Translations under genes and position numbers: made by a program | Part shown: one piece after another, positions 13,016-25,317 of the stretch | How positions within the stretch are numbered: the stretch's first letter is position 1 | Layout of the letters: every line of letters starts with the position of its first letter | The notes under the pieces: generated by a model | Database searches by the model: none | Seen by the model: only the letters and a program-made list of their open reading frames with translations | What the model was told of the DNA's origin: nothing | Assembly: GCF_000189635.1 (NCBI RefSeq) | Contig: NW_002476418.1 | Span: forward strand, 1,054,001 to 1,118,000 | Direction of reading: 5' to 3' | DNA length: 64,000 nt | DNA from: Tetrahymena thermophila SB210 | Taxonomy: Eukaryota; Ciliophora; Oligohymenophorea; Hymenostomatida; Tetrahymenidae

Positions 13016-16000
13016 TCAGCTTTTATCTTGTTTTTTTTTTGTTTGAATACTTTCTATTTTTGCTTCCAAATCTTATAATAGTTTATCATCATTTATTAAT
13101 GTAGCTATTTATTTGCATTAAGTGTAAATGGGAAGAACTTCTTCTATATCTACTTTTAAATTAACAAGAACCTCTGATATTTCATACAGAGCATAAAGAG
13201 TTTCCTTTGACTATTAGCCATATATTTACCTCAGCTCAATCAGATAATCATTTATCAGAACATTTAATATAGGATGGTTAGGCTGATTTCCTAGTATACA
13301 AAATGATAAATTTAGCTTTGCTTAGAAGTATTACTTTTTAATTCTTTAGCTTTCTTGCTCCACATCGCCTCTAGTTTACAATATTGTTCTAAACGTTTCT
13401 TCTCCTTTTGAAAAGTTTTTTTTCTTTAAATATAAAGAACCTATTTTGAAAATCAAATTCAATATCTTGCTTTAATCTTCTCCATTTTCTGACTTTATTT
13501 TCAAAGCAATTTCAAGATCTTTTTCGTCTTCATTCAATATTCCTAAACATAAAATAAAAATTAGTTGTTAAAATAATTATTTTTCTTATTTTACCTGATA
13601 AAAGATAAGGAGCTGCAAGATTAATAGAAGATTTGCTAATTGATTTCGAGACATACTATGCTTGTTAAAGATATATTAAAGCTCTTTACTTTTTTTACTT
13701 TAAATTAGCTAAGATACCTAGGTTTAAATTTAGCTAAAATAAGTCTTATACTGTCAAGTTAGGTAGAGTCAAAGACCTGTCAAAATATTTCATAGCTTTA
13801 TCGATATTATTTTCTATGAGAAATTTAAATGCAGTGACAATCATAAATCTTAGTGGTTGTTAATTTTTAGGGATTTAAGAAATAAAAACAAATAAATTTT
13901 CTTTTTCAATAAAATCTATTACAGAAGCTACTCTATCCTTTTGATTATGATGTAAAGCTTCAAAATAAAACTCTACTAGATTTTCTAAATAAATAGCTGA
14001 GCTGAGTCCATAAGTTTGTCTTTATGTGTCTAAAATGCTTTAGTAAGAATTAAAAAACTAATTTATTTTGCAGCAGTGCTCATAGCATTTTTTAAGAACT
14101 TGGAGTTCTTGAATTTATTGATTTGAAGAAGTTGTTTGCTGTTTTTATTCTAATCCTTCAAATAAATTCTATTCTTCAAAAATATTCTATCTATGTTTAT
14201 GATCAATTGGCAAACTCTTATTAATTTCTTAAAGCTAGCTATTCTCAGACGTTTACTATTTCTGCTATTGAACCTAGATATCTTATTTTATTTAATCGTT
14301 TGGTTAAAAAAATTAGTTTAGATAAGTTTAAGCAATTTCCTAAAATCTGAGAACTTGCTATTATTCAATTAACTCAATGATTATTTTGTACAAAAGAGAT
14401 TTATCCTAGTTTTATTTCATAAATTCAATTTTTTCATTGATAGTATTTTTGTTTATGCTGAAATCTGTAAGTTGGAATTTAGCTATAATAGAACATATTC
14501 CTAAAGCATAAATATCTCTTTTGTATTAGTTGAACTTTTACAAGCTGAAGTAAATAGGATTTTATTAGTATTTTTGTTCAACTTCTAAAGGATCTCTAGG
14601 TGTCAGGTTATCTTCGTTAAGCTAGCTGTGAGCATAGCTTAACAGTTTGAAAGAATTACTTTCCTTTGAATATACAATATTGTTAATATTAATATTATTT
14701 ATTGTAATATTCTTAGAGTGGAGTTTAGAAATATTTTCAAGCATATCTTATATCAAACTCAATATTTATCTTTCGCTATATTATCTACCCTGCCTTTTGA
14801 ATAGTAAATTAATTTCTTCTAAATCGATGTATATTTCATTTTCATAAGCAATAGTATTGTAGCTTGGGAAAAAAACAGGAAAATTATTTATTTACACACA
14901 AGGGTTTTTCTCACTTTTGGATAACGTATTTGAAAAGTGAGTATTAATACACAGTGATTTGATAATTTTCATTAACTCTTCACTATAATTAACATATTGA
15001 TAATCAAGGTCTTTCACTTCAAATTTTAAAGTCTGCAAATAAACAATAGAGAAAAAACATTTCAAGCTAGTTAAGCTATTTTTTCCAGACAGCAGATATC
15101 CTTCACTCTCTTTTAAAGGTAGACATTTTAGACTATCTTTCAGTTTAGTAAAAATCCACTGATTAGTGATATTTGTGTCTTCGTATTTTAAATAAATTTT
15201 AGCTTCGTCTTAATTTCCAATCCGCATCTTAAATAGCATTTAATTTTAAAAACTGCAATCTATTTTAATTTAGAAATTATCAATCCAAATAACATGCTCA
15301 GCTTTTTAAAAGAAAGGTTCCAAACAGCACTCTCTTCTCTTTTTAACTGTAAATTGTACTAATTTTTAATAAATTTCCTCAACCTCTTGTTAGTTAAAGT
15401 TGATATTCAACTAATACTAATATAAATCGTTCACCTGCTTATTATCTTTTACTGAGTCTTTTCTTTTTTAAGGTTAATCCTTGTTATTCTTATTATCTTC
15501 ATTCTTTTAATTCTCTTATTTAATATCTTTTACTTAATTTTAAACTTCTTTCATATCTTTACTTTATTCATCTTTTTTCTCTTAGCTTTCATTAGCCTAA
15601 TTTTGGCTATTTTATTAGATTTTTTCTTCATTTTGATTTGATTTTTCAATAATTTTTTATTTTTAATCATCATTTTATTACTCTTTGTTGAAATTTGCAG
15701 AATTCGAATTAGATCTATTTTCTATGTTTTTTTCTTCCTATTTAACTGTAATCTCTTCATTGTTTGTTTATTAAACTCCTTATTAATTGCTTTCATTTTA
15801 AACTTAAATTGATTATTTCCTTGAAATTTTTGATTAATCTCCATTATTTTTATTAGATAAATCTTTACTTTATTCTTTATTATTTTATTTTAATTCATTT
15901 TAGGTATCGGTCTTATTCTACTCTTCTTAAGATGATTTTTACTTCTATGATGACTGCCTTCTCAAAGGAGGTTTCTAATCTTTATTGTCCTTTATTGAAT

Positions 16001-18924
16001 TTTATTTTACAATAGAATAAGGTTCACTTTTCTATTGGTCATTTATTTTATCTTAGGTGGGGTTTTATTGAGTGCTCTTTATTTCATTTTACTATTTTTT
16101 TTAATTAGATAAAGATGATCTATTACTGCTAAGCTTTGATTAATTTTCTCCTTCGCTTATCTCTTAAGTTTTAATTTTTTTCAAAGGTTTTACTTAACTT
16201 TATTATTAACTTTTATCAGTGATTTAAGGTTAGGAACTTTTTCTTTAAGAGAGCAAAACTTTATTTTTATCAGAAACAAAAGATTTTTGGCTGTTCAATC
16301 TAGAGTTTTTGTCTTAATTATTTAAATTAGCTTATTTATTAACAGAATTTTTATTCAAAATCTTTAGTTAATCTGATTAAAATTTACTTTTGTTTTATGA
16401 TCTATCTGAAACTAATGGAGATTCTTATTTTGACTTTTAGTTTTTTTATTTATTCATAATTGGAGAATCCTTTTCGACCATACAAGAAGCCTCTTCGTTG
16501 CTGTTTAAGTTATCTGAAGATTACAATTAACTTTTTATTTGATCTGTTAAATATTATTAATGATCTTTATTTGAAATAAATTACTGCTATTCATTAAAAG
16601 TGTTTGAAGTATTTGCCAAATTAAAACTATTTTAGTTCGATCTCTTTTAATAATCAGCATAGCTTTAAGAGTATTAAAGTTGGCTGTAAACCTTTGTTGT
16701 TGGACTAGATATTTCTTTATGAGCAATTTTGTTTGGAGATAGATAAACAATTTCTTTTAAAGGATCATTAACTAAATGGCAAGTGCATTTACTATCTAGT
16801 GTTATTTATTATCTTGGCAGGACCTTTATTTGAAATTTTGGTTCCTTCTCAACTATATATTGGTATTTATCATTTATAATCAAAGAGTTGCTCAATTGCT
16901 ATTTATTTAGATTCACATATGGTAAATTAGGAGAGCGTGAGCGAGATGGAATTTGATTTTTAGAAGCAGTTTTATATCTTTAAATAATTTACTTTTTTAT
17001 TGATTATTCTATTTATCTCTGATATTCAGCATAGTCTTTCAGCAAATTACTTGAATATTCTCTTGCTTACACATCTATTTCATTGACTTATTACAATTCT
17101 TCTTAATTTTATTTTTTATAATTCTAACTTTTTCTAATAGGACACAAAAGATTACTAGGAAGTTCATGTGAATATTTTTATTGAAAAATTTCATTTACTT
17201 TATTATCGTTAATTTTGTTTAGCTCGTTATTCGCCAACTTTTAATTATTATTTGTAGATTTCGCTCTTTATATTTCATTTCTATTGAACATTAAGCTTTT
17301 ATCGAAGCTCTATTGTAGAGAAGATTGATGCAATTTTTTATCATTATAGTTTTTATATGCATAATTCGATAAATCAGGACTCTTAGATCTTTAAATAATT
17401 AATGATTGATTTAAATTTTTACCTGAATCTCTCTTGGAACTTAGCTTATTAACCGTAGTATAATCATTCTAATTCCCTATATAATATTACTTACGATGAG
17501 GAGTTATATTTTTATCATGTTTCTTACATTAAGTCAGATTTTCTAAATTATTACTAGCAGTATTTTAATTCAAGCTAGGAAGAATATAATTTTTTCTAAT
17601 CTATGTTGGTGATATCTATTTATTTTTAGATTGCTCTCTTTATTAATCTAATAATAATTATTATTATTATTGCTAAGAATTTGAATCATTGCTTTTTTAA
17701 AGATTACTCTAATCTTATTGTTCTTAAAATTCGCTTGAACCATTATTATTTGAAAGATTAATATCAAAATTTTTCAAATTTTCTAATTTATTTTCATTAT
17801 TAGCATTTTATTTTTATCTACCATTAAATTCTGCTCCATTTTAATACTAATAAATTGGACTGCTATCTCTATTATTATTATCTTAATAGTTCGAAATTAC
17901 ACTCTAACTAACTCCTTTGTCTTCATCATTTTGATTTGCTTATAATTATTAGTTAGGAGAGTAAAACCTTTTTAGGTTTTTTTTGGACTTAGATCTTTTT
18001 TTCTTTCTTTTTCTTGAATTAATAGTGTCTTCCCTCCCTTTTTTAGGTGTAATGCTTTAACTAGTTGTCAAAATATATTCTTGCTTTTGCAATATTTTAG
18101 TATTTGTAAGATACTGCATTAACAAATTTTATTATTCAGATCTATTATTATTCGAATTAGTATCGACTCTGTTTATTAAAGGTGTAGAATTCCCAAGTTA
18201 GTTGAATTAATTTAAATCAATAGTTTGCTTATATTTGTTATCTTTTTCGAGAAAACTGTTATTGTTGTGCTCTTTATTTTAATAGAATGGAAGCAGAGTA
18301 TCTTATTTAATGGACTAAGACTAATTTTATTACCTTATTTAGCTATTATCTACAGCATTTTCTGTAATAGTTGTATTATTGTTAGTATAAATTTAATTGT
18401 TTTTTCTTAGCTCTTTTATAACAGAATTAGGAATTATTCTTTAATCATCACCCTAAATAATGCTTTGGTCTACTGCAAGTTTCTATCTGGAAATTTATGG
18501 ATTCAAACTGCTGCTTTTCATGTAAGAACTTGATTGTTTATAATCTAAAAAATTGGCAAATCTATTTGATTATTCTTGTGGAACACCATAAATCAATTTA
18601 ATCCTTAATTTTCTCTATTCGCACTCTATTTCTCTCCATTTATCAGGATTAAAGACCTTCTATTAAGCTGAACGCTAATGACTAAGCATTGATTTACTTC
18701 CTAAATTAATCCTTTTGTTTAATTTAAAATTAAAATTTTGAATAGGATTAGTTGGTGTTGGCAGGCTGTTTGATTGACTTGTTTGCCTTTTGTTTTTTCT
18801 TTGAATTTATAAATTGACTTTATATATTGAGTATACTGAAATAATTATTAATTATTTAATTTTTGATGGTAAATTAAGCTGTATACTATCACTTACTCTC
18901 ATTTACTAGTTGAATGATTTACAT
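13016..18924 (-). CDS. Large Q/N-rich protein with degenerate protein kinase (pseudokinase) domain and helical-repeat tail
   Basis: Predicted exons 18924-18897, 18835-13595 and 13542-13016 (61- and 52-nt introns) give 1,931 aa. Residues ~50-1160 are low-complexity, rich in Q, N, S and K, with RSRSP-like patches. Residues ~1165-1470 follow the protein kinase fold: a helix with LIQDMLENISKLHSKNI, then the catalytic-loop region INNININNIVY, a beta strand FKLLSYAHS and the helix-F segment RDIYALGICS. The HRD motif is replaced by I-N-N and DFG by S-Y-A, so no catalytic Asp remains. The C-terminal ~400 residues are TPR/Sel1-like helical pairs (NNIDKAMKYF, GSLYLKKKNF). It probably acts as a scaffold or pseudokinase; partner unknown. 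The tiny first exon is inferred from intron phase and is the least certain part. Confidence 0.75.
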
Positions 18925-19520
18925 TTTCAATCCTCATTAAGAAATATTCGATTTCTTTGATTCATTCTAACAACTATTTCTACTCATCTATAACTATTTG
19001 AGTCGAGCAAAATATCTTTGTGCAAGCAAATAGATATTTTGTTATTAATTAATTAATTTGCCTATAATAATTTTGCAAATAAATGAAGTGTAACTTTTAA
19101 ATATCAAAAAACAAGTTCTGATACATTAATAAAATTTTATAAATTTTTTTGCTTATTAAAAATATTTCTGTAAATATGAATTATTGATTACTAAGCAACC
19201 TTTTGATCTCTATCTTACTAATATTAAATAAATTATTTATAGATCTATTAATAGTAAGAGCACTATTAAAACTTAATTTTGTAAAGATTTCTAGTACTTT
19301 AATAAAAATGTAATGCTTTAAAGATAATTTAGCTTATAAAATGATATTTTTGATTTAAAATAAATTTAATTGCATAAAAATACTTAGAAAAATTAGAATA
19401 ATAGTTCTATAAATAAATATATATAAATTGAATGAATATTTCAAAATTAATTATAACGATTATCCTTTAAAATATATATTTATTTGCAAAGTAATTCAGA
19501 GATAATTTATATATTTAATT
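18925..19520. other. Divergent promoter spacer
   Basis: AT-rich spacer between the divergent pseudokinase gene and the gene at 19521. It contains an inverted repeat at about 19010-19041 (AGCAAAATATCT ... AGATATTTTGTT) able to form a 10-11 bp stem. No coding texture. Confidence 0.5.
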
Positions 19521-20732
19521 ATGAGTAAATCTGAAATACAAAACGTCAAGAAAAGTCAGTATAATTTCACCCTAATAAAATAATATTTATAATTTTGCTT
19601 AATAAATTATTTTTAGCTGAATTTGATCCTCCTAACGTTATTGTTGGCAAAAATAAATCAGGATTTTTTTAATAGGCGACATATAAAAGTAGAAATAATT
19701 AAATAGTTTTTAAAGATTAATATTCATTAGCGTTATATTTATAGTAGGCGATGTTTATGTAGACCCAGACTAAATCAAAAGAAACTATGAAAAAGAAAAG
19801 ATAAAAAAAAGGATACATGAAGAACCATTTAGAACCACAGGTTATAAATAAATGTAATTTAAAATTAGTATTTCAAGTTTAAAAGATCAATTATTTAATA
19901 ATCTCAAAGAGTTAGCAGTGCCTACAAATACTAAGAATAAAACAAATAAAAGCTAGATTTTAGAAAATTAAGAGATGAAGATGGTATTAAAATTATTTTT
20001 GGTAAATGCTAAAATATATTTTATTATTAACTAGGCAGGGTAATAGTTGGATATGCTAATATAAAAACTGGGTAACATTTATTGAATAAACTTAAAGTTA
20101 ATAATATTAATAATAAATAAGTCCTGTGAATATGTATTTCTCAAAAGTTGAATATAAAGAAGACGATTTCTCAAGAAAAGAAATGTTTAAAAAGGTAGAA
20201 TATAAAAATAATCAAAAGAAAACATATTCAAGAGGCTTGTTTAAAAATAAAATAACAATTGAGAAACCTACATTTTCTGCTAATAAAGAAATATTTGGTC
20301 CTTCTGAGCCAGATCCAGTAAATATTCTTTTTGGTTTTATAGTTATACTTGATTATAAGATGATAACAGAATAGATTAATAAGTTTTGATAAAATTTTAT
20401 AAATAAAAAAATATGTTCTATAAATATACAGTTAGAAGTGATGAAAAAAGAATACTTAAGAGAGCAGTTTTTACTAAATGTTTAGAATAAAAGAAATAAA
20501 TTAAAGCCAGAAGAGCTAAAAAAAAGGAGAGACATTTAAGATCTAGATATGTACACATATAAAGCTCCAGAATATATAGTAAATATTTTTATTTGTTTAA
20601 TTATTTATTTTATATTCATATAAACAATAGTCGAATGGCTTTGATACAAGGATATTTGATAGAATGGATAGACTAAAAGAAAAGCTTACATCAAAATCAG
20701 AAATAAAAAGACCATCTACTGTTAAGAAATGA
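19521..20732 (+). CDS. Small intron-rich basic protein, possibly ciliary (CFAP96/C4orf47-like at low confidence)
   Basis: Eight predicted exons: 19521-19554, 19617-19688, 19745-19853, 19916-20001, 20035-20071, 20122-20317, 20432-20578 and 20631-20732. All splice phases agree and give 260 aa. Readable motifs are PPNVIVGKNKSGFF, ATYKIGDVYVDP, HEEPFRTTG, RVIVGYANIKTGP, KPTFSANKEIFGP and YKAPEYI. The spaced G-Y/F-F and PF-R-x-x-G motifs with Lys-rich linkers resemble microtubule-associated ciliary proteins, and CFAP96/C4orf47 is the closest thing I can suggest, without certainty. The exon 3/4 junction is the weakest: an alternative in-frame read through the 19854-19915 intron is open but then loses the frame of exon 4. 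No membrane span or signal peptide. Confidence 0.65.
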
Positions 20733-21632
20733 TTTACATAAAAAATTATAATTTTAAATAAATTTTGGTACTCAAAAATTTTTAGATTTTAAAAAACAAT
20801 CAATTTTAAATAAAAAGGATAGGATTTCATTTTATTTATATATTTATTTGTTTACTTATCTAGCTAGATGTTTAATTATTCTAAAGTTATTAAAATTATG
20901 GTTTGATTTATTCATTTCTTATAAAAAAAATGTGTTTATTTATTTATTTTGTAGTAATTTAAAAATAAATTGGAATAAAATCAATTCCTGTTCAAACTAT
21001 TTTAGAGCCAGAATAAATTTTGTCGTAAATATTTTGATCAAAAATATTGAGTAGAATATTATATTAAAATATTACATAACTTATTTTAAATTACAAATCA
21101 AAATATCCTCCATAATTAAGAGATTAATTTCTGAAAAGACAAAAGATAAAAGAGAAAACTTTATTTTGATTATAGTTTATATTTTTTTAAATGAATTAAT
21201 ATTCATTTTTAAATTAAAATATGAGCTTTTTAATTTATGTTAAATTTGTTTAATAAAAATTTTTTAAGCTTTTTGCTAAAATTTAAAAACAGTAGTTTTT
21301 AAAGTGTGTAATTTTAAAAATTTGTAAAATTTGTATTTGTTTTTTGGCTGATTTAAAAGCAATATGAAATAGAATAAAATCTTATCAAACTTGTTTCAAT
21401 ATTCAAATTATTTTTTGTAGTAATTGTTTAGCTAGGTTTCAATATTAGTTATCACATAAAAAAACAAATCAATAAATATTAAATAATTTTTTATCAAAAC
21501 AGGATATTGGTTGATAGATATTACTAGTTTGATAAGTAAGAATCGTCTCTGAAATTAAGAAAAATTAGATTTCAATAAAATATCTTATTTATAAATAGCA
21601 GACAAAAAATATAGCAAGCATAAAAAACATAA
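20733..21632. other. Gene-less AT-rich spacer
   Basis: Tandem spacer between two plus-strand genes. Short frames are open but of A/T composition only. The bases just before 21633 should hold the MON1 promoter; no element can be named. Confidence 0.5.
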
Positions 21633-23075
21633 ATGGAAAATTAAACAAATAATCAAGGGATATAGAAAGAAAAGTATAAACCTTTCTCTATAAATAAGCA
21701 CAATAACTATTAGATTACTAGTCCAGAATACAACAAGCATAAAAGACATGTTTATATTATGACAAAGGCTGGAAGACCTGTTTATGTTAGATATGGAGAT
21801 GAAATCGAATCAAGTAGTTTTATTGCAACTATGGGAGCTATATTTGAGAAATTTCATATTTATTTCTCATCTGACAAAAGCAATTCGAAGTGGCAGAAAA
21901 TGATTATTAAAAATAAAGAAATACACTTCCTTTACAGGAAACAATTAGTTTATATCTGTGTTACTGCTCTTCCCCAAAAAGGCTCAAATTTATTAGAAAA
22001 TAATTCAAATAAGACAGCATATTAATAAGTAAATGCTTCAACTTTGTTTAAGCCTCAAGGAGAATAGCAAATAGTTCAATATACTGATTTTTAGATAGGA
22101 AAGATGCTTGATTTTTTAAACATTTAGATGATATCGATTATGACAGATGCGGTTAACTAAAAATTAGAACAACGTTCAAATTATGATCCATTATAAAACT
22201 TAGGTGACAGAAATCAATTGATTGGAATTTCTATCAAAAATGGACTAAATTCACCTTCAATTCTCTTTAGCAGCTACATGGCTCTTCCTTTATAATCAGC
22301 TCATCGTAAATTAATACATTCGGCTTTGGGAGAAGGAGTTAAAGAAACAGGAGTTGTTGTTGCTTGTTTAATGACACCCAATTATATTATTGATTTATTC
22401 ATTCAGAAGGGATATGATTTCAACGTTCATGACATTTTGCTGATACAAAACTTACTTCAATAAATGAATTCTTTGAGAAACTCTGAAAATTGGATCCCAC
22501 TTTGTTTACCTGGTTTTTCTTGTGAAGGATTTATTTACTTATATGTATCATATATTTAAGGAGATGTTGCACTTGTTATGATCAGTACATAAAATGAAGA
22601 CTTCTTTAAATGTAAAGATGCTTCCAGTCAGATATCCCAAAAGCTAATTTAATAAAATATACTTTAGAACATATTTTAATCAATATCATAAATGCCTTAT
22701 TCTCATAAAATATAGTCTAATTAAAACTCTTCTATTATCAAACATTTTATTATAATTCAACAAGAATCTAACTAATACACATAGCCTAGCTTTGTGCCTT
22801 TTGGTAAGCAGCCAACCTTATTTAAGCATTACTTATCCAGTTATTCTAATTTGTATGCAAAGTTTATTGCAGCTGAAAAGAATTTAAAAAATGAATATTT
22901 ATCAGTAAGTCGTGATTAACAAGAATATACAGGAATTTATTCTAATTCAGATTACATAATATTATTCACCTTAGATAAATTCATTTCAATCCCTGAAATA
23001 AACTCACAATTAAATCTGTTGATAAAGTGGATAAAAGTCGAAGAACAAGTCAAGTTTATTACTAAATTCTCATGA
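21633..23075 (+). CDS. MON1: Vacuolar fusion protein MON1 (SAND family)
   Basis: Intronless frame of 480 aa. MON1 pairs with CCZ1 as the guanine nucleotide exchange factor for Rab7 on late endosomes/vacuoles. The diagnostic longin start is clear: [19 protein letters not shown] then [20 protein letters not shown] (residues ~38-80), the SAND motif of K-x-V/I-x-I-x-S/T-x-A-G-K/R-P-I/V-Y-x-R-Y-G. Later longin segments [56 protein letters not shown] and [20 protein letters not shown] follow in family order. Family proteins usually have a long acidic N-terminal tail; here only ~35 residues precede the first longin domain. The start at 21633 is the first ATG in frame. Together with CHMP5 4 kb away it marks late endosome function. 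Confidence 0.93.
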
Positions 23076-23610
23076 TTTTTACAATATAAATATTTAATTA
23101 TTTTTTTATATTTTTTTTTCGTAGAAATTTATATAATATATCAAAAATCTTCAAATATTAAGTTTATATCTCTCATTTTCTTTAATAATTAAATCATTTT
23201 ATTAATAATAATTATGATTAAAAAGATTTTTGTTTAATTCACTTTAGGTTGTAAGCAATTATTTATATCTTTTGTAGTTAGAAATACTCAATTCAAGATT
23301 TTAGTTTTTAAAATTTTTAATAAAATTTAATTAAATTTCTTTGTTTCAAGTAAAAATTTCTAGAATGAATTTAAAATATTACAGACTTTTTCTTTGTAAG
23401 GTGTAAAAATTTGTTTTAAACTTTTATGTATTATAATTTTGAGAATTTTTATGATAAATAAAATCTTGATTGAAATATATTTAAATTTTGAAAACGTACT
23501 CTATATCTACATATTATGAAATAAAATAAATACTTATTTAAAAATTAAGTAAGTAAGTTAGTTAGTAAGTGAATTTGTTAGTTTTCCAGTTAAATTTCTT
23601 CTCATATATA
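23076..23610. other. Convergent 3' spacer
   Basis: AT-rich spacer between the 3' ends of MON1 and the MFS transporter. A (TAAG/TTAG)n-like stretch lies near 23550-23585. Nothing else seen. Confidence 0.5.
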
Positions 23611-25317
23611 TCAACGATTTAAATTTACTGGTTTTTGAGCCATAGAAATTAATGGGATATCATTTTATAAAAATACAGATTCTTCCTCTTCTACTTACTC
23701 TTTAAGAGCCTATTCAAATGTTTCTCTTAGTTTAGTTAACATGGGTATACCTATAAAGAAAAATATGCTTAAAGGAATAAATGGGTTAGTTCCAATAGAT
23801 TCACAAAGTTAGACAAAGGGAGGAGCAAAAATAGCAATGAGTTTTGTTGCGAATCCGAAGTAGCCAAAGGCGTAGTGACGAATGGAAGTAGGATATACTT
23901 CAGCAATATAAACATTAAATACACAGTTTCCGGTACTTATTGCTAATCTAAGAGCTATTATTGATACAAAAGTGATAATCTTAACAAATGAATTAGTTCT
24001 ATCTAGTGCTAAGAAGACAAAAAATGCCAAATGGATAACTCCTGCAGTAAATAAAATTCCTCTTATGATATCTTTTCTTGGGTATCTCAAAGATATGTAG
24101 CCTGAATAGAGGTAAGCAATTAATTCACCAATACCCATTCCAATTAAGTTAACATTGATATTTCCTGCAAAATGCTCAATTGCAAATGCACTAACAAAGT
24201 AAGCAAAACTTAGTAGGCACCATAAATATGTTAAAATGAAAGTTCTTATACGAAGAGAATTATACTCGAAAAGACATTTAAAGGAATGCACTTTTGTTTA
24301 TATTAAACCTTGATTTTACTATGTTTGCTGCATGATTTTATTTCCTCCTAATATTTTATCTAAATTATTCTTGAATGCCTACTATTTTATCTCTTCTTGA
24401 AGCATAAGGTTTTCAGGCAAAGGTCTGAAATTGATTTTTGAAATAGAAATTATTGCTACTTTCGCTTCCTAGAATTTTTTTTTCATAACTAAATACCTGG
24501 GACTTTCTACAATAGTTCTGGAGAAAGTAATAAGAACCAATAGAGGAATGGCTGTGTATATAAATGTGAAATAGTACCAGCTGGTATTGATCATTGCCAA
24601 AATAGCTATGATAATTTATCCTAATGCCCAGCCTATTGATAAAATATTGGGAGCCAGCTAACGAATTGTGTTGCTAGTTGTTTCTGTCAAATATATTATA
24701 CATGCATTGAAAAAGGCTCTATATCCTAATCCAAAAAAGAGCAAGCAAAGAGAAAACATATAAATATTGATGGAAAAAGTTGCCAACAAAGAACTTATTG
24801 CCATGATCCACATGCATTCTTTAATTACTTTTTATCTACCTGCTTTTTCAGTAGAATCTGCATAGTACAAACTTCCTATGCATCCACCTAATAAAATTAA
24901 TGCGCCGCTAATTCCCTCATAAGAATCTTCAGCACAAATTAAATCGAACTACTCAGTGAGAGATTTGTTTGAATTTTAATCAGGATAATAATAATTTGTA
25001 TTTTCAGAGCAAGCATTTTCAATACTACAATAAGTTGCTTCTTCTTTTGTCTATGAAGAATTATAGCATGCTACTTGAGGTGTATCAAAAAGATAGGGAA
25101 ATCCCATATTTAAAAATGCTGCTACTAAACATGTTAGAGACATCAAAGTAATAACCTTAAATTAATATTTGTGTGCATTACCGCATAAAAATAGTGCTGC
25201 CTCTATAGTAACTGTGTAAGGCTATGCAGTTTTATGACTGTTATTACTTTTTTAGCTTTAATTGTCTCCAAATGGCTTGCTTAAAAGCTTTTAGCTTAAA
25301 TCAGCTGAATAATCCAT
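23611..25317 (-). CDS. MFS transporter of the SLC22/SV2 (organic ion/sugar) type
   Basis: Single-exon frame of 568 aa (ATG 25317, TGA 23611-23613) with twelve predicted membrane spans. An N-terminal cytoplasmic tail of ~65 residues precedes the first span, KVITLMSLTCLVAAFLNMGF. A large Cys-containing loop with N-x-S/T sites follows, as in SLC22 transporters. The second span carries GGCIGSLYYADSTEKAGRQK, the MFS G-x3-D-x2-G-R-x-K/R loop. The central cytoplasmic loop has ESPRYLVMKKKFQEA, the SLC22/SV2 signature after span six. The C-terminal half has YIAEVYPTSIRHYAFGY, the matching signature after span ten. Substrate cannot be told from sequence. The start is the only ATG that leaves a hydrophilic N-tail and no TGA upstream conflict. 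Confidence 0.88.

Noticed and set aside
20848..21054. 68-codon frame after the small intron-rich gene
   Set aside because: Phe/Ile/Asn/Lys/Tyr-only composition typical of A/T spacer.
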